A DNA stretch of 64,000 bases from Phlyctochytrium arcticum. Its lineage: Eukaryota > Chytridiomycota > Chytridiomycetes > Chytridiales > Chytridiaceae. The stretch's first letter is position 1, and every line of letters starts with the position of its first letter. The notes under the pieces are model-generated. The model was not told the DNA's origin. It saw nothing but the letters and a program-made list of their open reading frames with translations, and did no database searches. The DNA lies in assembly GCA_025602905.1 (NCBI GenBank), contig JAHLKI010000015.1:620001-684000 (forward strand), in the 5' to 3' direction. The translations under genes were made by a program, and so were the position numbers. Of this stretch, positions 55,501-64,000 are shown piece by piece.

Positions 55501-57275
55501 GATCCCTTTGAGCCTCTCCAGCAGCACAGGTTTAGTGCCTGTCAAATCCGCAGTATCACCTCCAAATGCTCTAATATAGTTACGCAGCTCACCGACTCTC
55601 AGTTTTGTGGTAGGTCTGAAAATGACATTTGATGCCAATAACTGAGGTTGAACTGTTGTTCGAAGAACAGAGGTTTGATCCAATAATGCACCGATGCAAA
55701 CTCGAAGGTCGTCGGCAAGCTCACTGGCCTCACAAGCCCTGGCCACAAGTAAATTTGCTAGAAGTTGTTGTTCCGCTTCCGAAAAGACATAAAATTGGAC
55801 CCGGAGCATATCGTCGTTGGAAAATTGCATTTCCTGCAATGTTCTCAACACTTTAGCTGTTTCCTGGATGAAAATATTTGCCGTTTCCTCAAGATCAATC
55901 AAATCTTCTGACATATGGGATACCTGCTCCAAGCTTTGCTTTGCGTGATATTTGACCAGAATTGAGAACCCAAACAGCTGCCCACTTTCGGGGTCTTGAG
56001 CAAGCAAAAAGTATACGCCAACATCCTCGGATGCAGGGAAAATCAAGCAGGGCTTGCCCTTGACCGTCACCGACCTATTCAGTGCCGCTTCAATTACTGA
56101 ACTCTGTCCACCTTTCCGGTATCCACCCAACGTCACTGCTCCTTCTCGAAACTGCACCAATTCTTCAAAACGTCTTCCCGACTCGGGGTACTTTGATCTA
56201 AGCTTGTATACCGAGACGTCGTCTCTGTCGTCCCCGCGCACCAATCTATCAAGGTCCTCGATCTCGCACTCTGAGATACCCGACTCTTTCCGGGTATACG
56301 CCAAAACCTCTTGAATCAGACTATGCTCCCCTGCAATCAAATTGGGGATCAAATCGGCCCGCTTGTCAGCCACGGTTTCATCTCGGCAGCGGGTCACATA
56401 ATCGCAGGATGCACAGACTGATTTGAAACGCCAAGGAACATCTTTGAGGGGCGTATCCAAAACCAGTGGAAGTTGACGGAAAAGAAACTGCTCGAGTAGA
56501 GGGCGGAGGATGACCAACGAGAATAGTCCGCCCGAGAATGTCGCTTCCAGACTTGAAGATTTAAACCAAACGGCTCCCAAGGGATCTGCCTCATTTATAA
56601 CCATAGGCAGATCCTGGCTTCCCGCAAAGTCTTCTAGGAGATATTTCAAGGCCAACCAGTAAAATCCAATCTGCATCTGATGAGAAATCTTGATTTTCCG
56701 CGACGCTTTCGCATCAATAATCCTCCACCGTAAATGGATTGTGGGGTCCTTTTCGTTCCGAGTCTTCCATATTTCAATGAAATCTGGTTTAAAGACGCCA
56801 AACCGAGGCTGACATCCTTGTCCGCTCCACCATCGGTCAAAGTCGGGAGATTGAATGGCCACATCGACTATATAAAAATGTGACCGCTGATCGTCGACGG
56901 CCAATTTGACCAGCTGCTCCACCGTAATAAGCTCATCCGATCCATGTAGTATCAAGTCTTGATCGGTCAGCTCTTTGCGAAGAACATCTTCCCACTGTAT
57001 ACGGGCCAACGGTCAGGTTGGAAAGCCAAGATGTCCTCAATGGGACCTACCTTGTACCCTCGATTGAAGCGAGCCTGGCTTAATGCAGAAGGCTCGACTT
57101 TCACACTCTGACTGTCCTTCTTCAGAGCCTTCTTGGCGCTAGTGAGCCATAAGTATTTACGGCAGTGATTGGTGTAATATACGCCGATTTCCGAGGCTGT
57201 CAGGTATTGTTTCGGTGATGAATCATTCTTCCCATGCTTCTCGAGTGGACTCTGAGCTCCTTTGCTTGCCGTCAT
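52507..57275 (-). CDS. Fused Fe-S RecB-type nuclease and DNA2/Upf1-like SF1 helicase
   Basis: Eight exons, complement(52507..52620, 52682..52925, 52993..53039, 53097..54180, 54242..54463, 54523..54591, 54647..56994, 57051..57275), 1450 residues, every phase closed. The N-terminal PD-(D/E)XK nuclease has Cys38 (YYTNHCRKYLWL), WEDVLRKEL, D146 in FKPDFIEIW, D169-A-K171 in RWRIIDAKAS, a Q...Y motif (QMQIGFY) and C269/C272/C278 (CASCDYVTRC). The four cysteines match the 4Fe-4S layout of AddB/DNA2-type nucleases. A middle region of about 600 residues has no known domain. The helicase has Walker A GPPGHGKTH (about residue 955), Walker B LLIDEGSQM, VAGDHLQLAPV, VERMQGDEADIVM and NRLNVALSRAR. It resembles bacterial TM0106-type nuclease-helicases and differs from canonical Dna2. 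DNA repair or foreign-DNA processing is inference. Confidence 0.88.
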
Positions 57276-57504
57276 ATGCAGTGGTTTGAGGCATAGGTTG
57301 CGATTACTACCAGGCAAGGGGAAAACTCCGAGGGGAAAACTGGGAAAAAGCGAGATTGCCGTCAGGTGGCTGTGAATGTAAGTTGTGACGTGATATCTGA
57401 CCTCAGTGACCTGTGGATTGATGAAAGGATTCTGGACAATCTTGCGTAGACGATCTCTACTAAGAGAAGGAGATGTAACTTTGCAGAAGAAAGGCCTTTC
57501 AAAT

Positions 57505-57952
57505 ATGCTACGGTGTGCAAACTGTCAACAGGCTCTACCCGCATCCGTCGGCTCTTTCTCAATAGCAAGACATACCGGATCTCAAGTCCCGATCGGCAAG
57601 CGGTGCGCGTCCTGCGGATTCCTAACCGTCACATATAAGCAACTGCGGACTTTACTGGGTCTTTGCACCTGCAGGCAGGCTGAAAAGGTACTTGGTGTGC
57701 TCTTCAAGTAAAATGTCAAGTTTATTCATGTATTCATGTATATGGCTGAAGGACTATATTGAAGAGACGCCAACCCCAGCGCTGATCAAACGCAATCGGA
57801 GGAGGAAGCGGAAAGCTATCAACCCAGCGACTGGAACAGAAGTCGCAAAAGAAGACGTTGAGAATGCTGGTGGCCCATCTGCTAAGAAGGGGCGAACTAG
57901 CGCTCGCTCGGGTGGGCCATCAAGAAGCAGCACCCAAAATTGGCCACAATGA
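57505..57952 (+). CDS. Small zinc-ribbon protein with basic tail (possibly RNase P/MRP Rpr2/Snm1-like)
   Basis: Model join(57505..57687, 57752..57952), 127 residues, 64-bp intron. MLRCANCQQALPASVGSF and IGKRCASCGFLTVTYKQL form a four-cysteine zinc ribbon (CxxC...CxxC), followed by LCTCRQAEKDYIEETPTP and a Lys/Arg-rich tail (KRNRRRKRK, AKKGRTSARSGG). The spacing and basic tail recall the Rpr2/Rpp21/Snm1 family of RNase P and MRP subunits, but the helical N-terminal part of that family is not visible, so the true start may lie on an upstream exon. The gene lies 230 bp from the divergent nuclease-helicase start. Confidence 0.55.
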
Positions 57953-58165
57953 ACTTACTGTCCCCTAAAATTCGAACAGATCAAGTAACCCCTGTGACCT
58001 ACGAATGCACAAAAGTTGCTCATCTGGCTCTAATTTCACATCTGTTCATCTGGAGGTCAGTGTGTCCAGACAACTTTTCCAAAGGAGAAGCCTGACGCGG
58101 AGTTGTTTTTAGCGTCTGCGAACAGCTTGTGCAGCGGCAGAAGATAAAGCGTCGCCCCCGGATCG

Positions 58166-59085
58166 AATGCTGGTATACTGGTATGGGACTTACTGTTTTA
58201 TAACGTGCTAATCACATGTGAATGGTATTAAGGCATTACCAAATTTAGCGGATTCGCTCTTTACTTCTGAATGGCATGTGCAGGATACACTGACGAGGAT
58301 GGTGTGCTATGCAGAAACAGCAGTGGCTTCCTCTGAACCATCATCTTGCATCGTGGCCTCCGCCTTCGTCAAGGCAACAATGAACTTTCAGCGACTAGCT
58401 CTGCCCTTTATTAAAGGCCTGGAGTTGATTGACGCCGTCCTCATCGACTCGTATCGACAGCTCCTGACCGACTACCCAAATTCAGAAGATACCCTTCCTC
58501 CGAATGATTTCCAGAGTACTTCTGCATTTCAGCCTTTGAGTGTGGATCATTTAATCAAAGAGTAAGCTCCACCCAACTTTAGCAGCCCTGCCCAATACTA
58601 AGTTTTTTTCTACAGATTGCAAATGAAGGGAGATCCCACACTTCCCTGTCCCAAACTCCAATCTACCATTAATCGACCGGGTTCATCTGCTGTACAAATT
58701 GTATGACTAAATCACTGGCTTGCTTCAAATACATTAGAAGAAGTTGTGCACAAAAATGTCTAAGACAGAGAGGGTATTTACCAACTCCCACCAATTACCC
58801 TTTTCACATATACTCTATTATGGATTCTGCCTTTCGGTTGTTGGCAGTGGTCGGTCCTAGGCTCATTCATCGGACTTGTAGAATGACAAACAATTGGAAG
58901 ATACGCTGGCAATTAGATTTCTATCAGTGATTCCTGTGATTTCTTTCCGCAGCGCAAACCACAGAACAGATGGTGACGGAGCGCCTAGTGGCATTCTAGA
59001 AAACTCGTCAGCTGCTGTCTCCTTTCACAAAGTTTGCAAACGAGTATCGGTCTTCCTGCTTTGGAGTGGCGGGTTGAGGCAGTAG
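58166..59085 (+). CDS. Unrecognised protein of about 207 residues
   Basis: Provisional model join(58166..58171, 58233..58561, 58616..58700, 58882..59085). The intron 58172-58232 has a good GTGCTAATCAC branch region. The frame reads LPNLADSLFTSEWHVQDTLT, SAFVKATMNFQRLALPFIKG, FQPLSVDHLIKELQMKGDPT and NDKQLEDTLAIRFLSVIP and ends at TAG. Phases close across all junctions, which supports coding. The start is uncertain: the upstream sequence (58113-58171) is open in the same frame and a further 5' exon may exist. The 181-bp intron 58701-58881 may hide a 36-bp exon (58738-58773). No family recognised. Confidence 0.45.
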
Positions 59086-60317
59086 CAGCATATTGCTGGC
59101 CAGTCCGTTTGATACGTAACGACCATATGCTCGGGTTCAATCGGGGGCTCTAGTGGGAGTGGTTCATAGTATTGCGATCGGAAGCAACGATCGTTGCTGG
59201 AAGTAGGTGGTGGTGTGCGCTGTTTTCGGGCGTAAACAACGATTGTTTTTGGACGTAGGAGGTGTGGGAAAGGTTTTTAAGAGGTCGTTCCTTGACTAGT
59301 ACTGGTAGGTATGCTGTCCGGTGAGGTGGTAGGTTGACTTGAGCCTAGTTTCAGAGGTCAGAGAAGAACAAACGTAGTAAACACAACGACTAGCATACCC
59401 AATAACCGAGCGCTGGCGACCTTCTTCCTCGATGGACAATGTGCGCAGCTCCAGGACCAGCACCATATTCCTGCTTTCTGTTTGCCGCTGTGTCGATGCT
59501 CTTGGTGGTTTTCTGTGTGCAAAAGTCGCGAGTTTTATCGAGAGGAAAACACTTTGACCTTGGAGAACTTGCCAGGGGCAAGCCAGATCTAGACGCGATT
59601 TTTGGGCCGACCGACGAAAACTCAAAGGAAAAACGAGACGGAAAGACAACAAGATCCTCTGGACGGAAATACATAGGTCGATCTGCTCACTACACCTTCT
59701 ATTTCATACTATGCCGGCGTTTTCCTTGCTGGACCGTTTGGCCAAGATCGTTCACTTCAACGGTGCTCAGGATACCACGGAAACCACAACACCAGCTCAT
59801 CACAGACGGTTTACTGCAACTAGGAGGATCACTCCTCAACAAAACTTATACATTCATTCTCATTCTCCGACCGTGCCAGCGGCCCCAACCGCCGCGGGCT
59901 CTCCCTTTGAAAAGTTTTCTACGAAGTCAAGATGAAAATCGGGCCCTACGCGTCGACCCTGCAGACGCGTAAGCACCAAGTTCTTAGAATTTCCTGCACA
60001 AGGGATGGCCCGGATGGCCTGATGGAACTTTCAGCCAATCACAGTCCTTTCCCAAGTCACGCCGCAATCGCACCCTCGGGCTATAATAGCCAGCCTTTCC
60101 CCCCGCTTCCCTCTTCCCTTTTCTTCATCTCGCCCACCCGCTTCCAGCTCCATTCTCGCGGCCTTGTAAGTATCCTTCGCCCGTCTCATTTTGTGATTGG
60201 GTTTTCTTATGCTAACCGCCATATCCCCCCTTCCTCACCTTTTCTCAGTTCCGTTCACCTCGCCGTCCCTTACGCCTATCATTCGCCTCATCTCACCTTC
60301 AACCAGCACCCCCCTCA
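59086..60317. other. Mostly gene-free; one possible small ORF
   Basis: An ATG-initiated frame at 59711-59935 encodes 74 residues (MPAFSLLDRLAKIVHFNGAQ...) with no recognised domain; it could be a small gene or a first exon. The rest, including a CT-rich promoter-like zone at 60060-60300, shows nothing supportable. Confidence 0.3.
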
Positions 60318-60407
60318 ATCAGCACCCCGTTCAGCACCCCGTTCAGCACCCCATTCCAGCACCCCATTCCAGCACCCCATTCAGCACCCCATTCAGCACC
60401 TCAACGT
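60318..60407. repeat. Minisatellite of CAGCACCCC-type units
   Basis: Seven consecutive copies of CAGCACCCCGTT/CAGCACCCCATTC(C), 13-15 bp each. It is directly followed by a second, unrelated minisatellite. Confidence 0.85.
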
Positions 60408-60408
60408 C

Positions 60409-60569
60409 AGGACTGGATCAGGACTGGATCAGGACTGGATCAGGACTGGATCAGGACTGGATCAGAACTGGATCAGGACTGGATCAGGACAGGAATGGAT
60501 CAGGACTGGATCAGGACAGGAATGGATCAGGACAGGACTGGATCAGGACAGGACTGGATCAGGACTGGA
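60409..60569. repeat. Minisatellite of GGACTGGATCA units (about 13 copies)
   Basis: Tandem copies of an 11-bp unit (CAGGACTGGAT) interspersed with 16-bp variants (CAGGACAGGAATGGAT). Because 11 is not a multiple of three, the DQDWIRTGSG-like translations are by-products and not a protein repeat. Confidence 0.9.
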
Positions 60570-61964
60570 GGGCTTTCTTAGGTGAGTGTGGGTTGTTCTC
60601 TGTAGTGTAGGTGCGTGGCAGAAACGGACTGACGCTGCGCGTGGGGGCGCGCAGTGCTGTACTGTGCTCGGGATGGCAGTGCATGTGTCGTCTGAGAGCC
60701 GGAGGGGCTCGATGAGGGCGCGCAAGGGCCGGGAAGACTTCAACTTTCATTCTCTTTGCTTGTTTTCATACGCTTGTAAATACACTTGTAACATACAATA
60801 CACTTTGCGCTATATACCAATGAAATCCTTTGCCCATACTATGTTCTCCAACTTTACACTTGACCATTGCCTGAGACGCGTCCATCAGCCAATAGTAGGC
60901 AATTTCATACTGCGAAAGATGGCCATAAGATCACCGCCGAGATTACTGGTCATGTTTTACTTTGAGATTCTCGTTGTAACTACAACAACCCTTATTACCC
61001 CACGCTGCATAGTGCACCCGCTGGCTGCCATCATTCAGCATCGCTACCGGCCCTCACGGTTGTCCTTTCCAATTGATTGTAGAGATAACGAGTAGAGCAT
61101 TGCGAGAGACAGTTTATTACAAGTCGAAGCACATCAAGAGGGATAAAAGGCCCGCGAGTTTCCGGTGCCGCTACCCTTTGCAATCATTCCGCCCTACCAA
61201 GCATCTTTAACTATAATTTGCTTCATAGGGTGCTTCACAAAAACTCATTCATTAGAGATCCATGATCAGCAACCATCCGTTGGAAAAGAATTTTATACTA
61301 CCTTATAGGCGGTGTCACGGGTCAGAACACCTGCGCAGCACTGTGAGAGAAGGAAACTCGAATCGGCGCGCAGAACCGGCGTCAAGAACGGTTCCAGTAC
61401 CTCGTATGCACAGATTTACCCGTCACACTAGGTAACTCTAGGTCTCGGCTGACGTTTTCGAGAGTGCTTTCTCTTCCCTACCTCGGGAGGCCAATCCGGT
61501 ATCAGTCCCGCTTCTTGATCAAACCTGTACCCTCTAATGGCCGTCGCGACTTTATTACCGAAACGGCTCTGAATCACTTTGCTCGCACAAGCTAAAGGCG
61601 ACATGTCAAGAGTACGACATATCGCCTGTTGGTGGTTTGGCCCGAGGAGAGCATTGCCTTAGACCATTACACCGCACGTTCCGAGCACACCGTTTCTGAA
61701 GTGCGAGTAACATCACGGACGCATATCCGCGGATGCATCCTGTACACAGAGTACAATAGCTAAATTCAAGAAATCTGGTCTTCATTATCCACTATTTTTG
61801 CTTCTGCTACCACTGAAAACCGCTGTGTCCATACACTCAGCTGCTCACAGTGTGCGACAGGCAGGAGGCAGGGCAGAAGGAGGGCTGAGAGAGGCCGAGC
61901 CTTGGGAGCAAAGAGAGACTGATGCGATATATGACAAAAATGAAGTACAATCTGGATCTAAATT
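60570..61964. other. Gene-free stretch of 1.4 kb
   Basis: No tRNA, rRNA or convincing coding frame seen. It lies downstream of the convergent leukotriene A4 hydrolase gene. Confidence 0.45.
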
Positions 61965-64000
61965 CTAAAGGCCAAGATCCTTGGCTACCATGCCAGCGCA
62001 AATAGGGTGGTAAAAGTTCCTGTGTTTCAAGAACGTTTGCTTGGCTACAGCAGATCCATTCTTGCACTTGTTGAGTTCACTGTTCCAAAAAAAAGGTGTT
62101 AGATGCCATTATCAAATGAATGCACATTGCCCCACGTACCGGTATAAGGGGCGAACATATTTCATACGACCGACTTCACCCAAAAATGTGACAACATGGG
62201 GGAAGATAACTTCGTAGTTGGCCTTGAGGCACAGCATCTGCCACCGGAATCGAATCTCGGCGTTGCGCGACTCGGTCAATTTGTAGGACGAGTCCATTTT
62301 GATCAACACGTCGTGGGTAAAGGCAGACTTGGCCAGACATTTTTCGAGGAACATGACTTTTTGACCAGTGTTGAAACCGTCAAAGGGGGTCTTGTCAAAG
62401 TCGGGAGTCGCTTTGGCATTACTCCATTTGGAGGCAAGGTCTTCACATGCCTCCGCCAGGCTCTTGTCAAAGTCGTTGACTACTGGTGGCTAATATATAT
62501 TTGCGTCAGGAAAGAGGATCAGATTGTGAAAGTTATTGGTGGACATACCATGCCGGGCTTGTGGAGCCATGCGTCCCAATCTACTGAATTGAGAATCTTG
62601 ACCTTCTCATCGCCATGGGTCCTCTGGAAAAAGTCAAAGAGCAACTTCAAAAAGTCGTCAGTCGTGATGGACTTGTGGGCAAAGTTCTTGACGTGTTCCT
62701 TCAAATAGGGCTCGAAAATCTCGGCACCGCCCAAAATGCGTTCCAGGTAGAACAACAGGTTGAATCCTTTCTCGTAAGGAACAGAGCTGAAAGCATCATC
62801 AGGGTCTTCGTTGGCAAGACGGGGGCACATGCATGAAAACTCTGGGCGCTTAATCTCATCAAAGTGGTCAATGGACTCTTGCAGGGCCTTGATACCGATA
62901 ATGGCATCAAACTCTGCGGTGGGCTGTCCGTGCAATCGGCCAGTAATCTTGCGCTCGATAAACATGGTGAATCCTTCGTTCAACCAAAAGTGTTCCCAGT
63001 TCAGGGTAGTGACCAAGTTGCCCATCCAGCTGTGAGCAATTTCGTGCGCGACGACATCAACCAATGAGCGATCGCCGGCCAGAAGAGTTGGCGTGACAAA
63101 CGTCAAACAGGGGTTCTCCATTCCACCGTAAGGGAACGAAGGAGGAAGTACCAGGAGATCGTAGGCGCCCCACTCGTACGGGGTCAAGAGACTTTCACCG
63201 GTGGCAATGAATGTTTCAGTGTCCTTAAACTCCCAGGCAGAGGCTTCAACCATCTCTGGCTCACTCCATACTGTTGATCGGGGACCGATTTCGCGGCCTT
63301 CGAGGTTCCCGACCGCCAACGCAATGAGGTACGAAGGAATGGTCACTTTCTGCTCAAAGCTGTAGATTTTGCGGTCACCATCCGTTTTGTCAGAGGTACG
63401 CAATCCGCTCATGAGGGCGCGGAGGTGAGAAGGAACGGAAATGTCTGCAGACCAGGTATGCTTGTTTCCGGGAGTATCCTGCAACAATCATCTCAGCATT
63501 TGAATGTGAGACCATGCTTTCATAACTAAAAGGCCCGTACCTGGCAAGGCAGCATGCTACGAGCATGAATTGCCTGGCACTGAGAAAACAAGTATGGGTA
63601 TTTCTTGCCAATCGTCTGGCTGGGTTCCAGCCACTGGATGGCAGTACACTTTGTAGTAGTGGCATAGTTGATCTTGACCTTCACCTCCTGGTTGGCCGAG
63701 AAGGCTTGGGGAAAGTGAACAGTGAGCTTTGCACCGTACTTTTCATTATGCTCAGCAATCTCAAACTAGAATATTATTTGCATCAGAGTCAGCACCTCAC
63801 ATTACAGCGATTGTAAACAAACCTTCAATTCAGTCTCTTTGTCGCTGACAAGAACGGCAGACTTGACATCCAAAAAGCTAGTATCCTAATGTAACGATGT
63901 TAGAGAATCCTATCCAATATCTTGGTGGGTGGCCATACTTACAAATACAATGCTCTTGACGTTGTCCTTTCCCGTTACGGCAGTGTGCACAACGTGGCCA
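61965..64000 (-). CDS. Leukotriene A4 hydrolase / aminopeptidase (N-terminus beyond the window)
   Basis: Exons complement(61965..62079, 62140..62489, 62549..63478, 63541..63765, 63823..63885, 63943..>64000), about 580 residues; roughly 35-40 N-terminal residues are missing. M1-family features are complete: PYGGMENPCLTFVTPTLLAG (GxMEN exopeptidase motif), VVAHEIAHSWMGNLVT and WLNEGFTMFIERK (HExxH-18-E zinc site), and the SVPYEKGFNLLFYLE segment carrying the catalytic tyrosine. The C-terminal helical domain (PLYRELNKCKNG, HPICAGMVAKDL) is typical of LTA4H and yeast Lap2. In fungi the enzyme acts as an aminopeptidase and epoxide hydrolase in the cytosol. Five introns of about 57-62 bp interrupt it. 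Confidence 0.93.

Noticed and set aside
60202..60585. DQDWIRTGSG-type repeat protein
   Set aside because: The 11- and 16-bp units do not preserve a single frame, and the frame begins outside any gene-like context.
1..64000. CRISPR arrays, prokaryotic operons or defence islands
   Set aside because: Introns, tRNA structure and protein families are all eukaryotic; the tandem repeats have no spacer organisation of a CRISPR array.

Overview
The window is nuclear DNA of a filamentous or early-diverging fungus. The genes are compact and usually carry several introns of about 50-80 bp with GT...AG ends. Several are diagnostic: an arginine-specific carbamoyl-phosphate synthase small chain preceded by a typical fungal arginine attenuator uORF, a PHO80-like cyclin, fungal-type MYND proteins and a DOPA 4,5-dioxygenase family gene. 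A TRIM37-like RING/B-box/MATH ligase hints at a lineage outside the Dikarya, but the phylum is not settled by what I can see. All exon structures below were assembled by eye from reading frames, splice signals and protein continuity.

Layout. 1-3238: a very long Ala/Thr/Val-rich, LEA-like protein gene (minus strand, C-terminus off the left edge) with a 33-bp triple repeat upstream. 5464-7357: a four-exon gene of unknown function. 7.4-14.4 kb is accessory and repeat-rich. It holds a head-to-tail array of a roughly 346-bp element with 22-bp inverted ends, short direct repeats, a perfect 60-bp palindrome abutting a 5'-truncated PD-(D/E)XK-like gene, a frameshifted element ORF, and scrambled Ty3/gypsy gag, protease and RT debris.

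16-34.5 kb is a dense housekeeping block: PCL-type cyclin, tRNA-Leu(CAA), a twin CX9C mitochondrial protein, a nuclear coiled-coil protein, OXR1/TLDc protein, REV7, DOPA dioxygenase, a MYND gene and its tandem pseudogene, an NmrA-like protein, a second tRNA-Leu(CAA), NDUFAF5, a ZRANB2-like splicing protein and a type II membrane glycosyltransferase-like protein. 35-48.6 kb: an intronless proline-rich single-pass membrane protein, the TRIM37-like ligase (11 exons, 1319 aa), CPA1 with its uORF, and a 657-aa membrane protein of unknown function.

48.6-52.5 kb is again degenerate (copia integrase remnant, nucleotidyltransferase-like relic, a pseudogene with three stops). 52.5-57.3 kb encodes a 1450-aa protein fusing an Fe-S RecB-type nuclease to a DNA2/Upf1-type SF1 helicase. 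It is followed by a small zinc-ribbon protein, an unknown gene, two adjacent minisatellites and, at the right edge, leukotriene A4 hydrolase (N-terminus cut off).

There is no operon-like organisation. Neighbouring genes are convergent or divergent with short spacers (for example OXR1/REV7 and DOPA dioxygenase/MYND share divergent promoters of about 0.4 kb). The functional themes represented are mitochondrial biogenesis (NDUFAF5, CX9C protein), DNA damage tolerance (REV7, possibly the nuclease-helicase), arginine synthesis and ubiquitin signalling.
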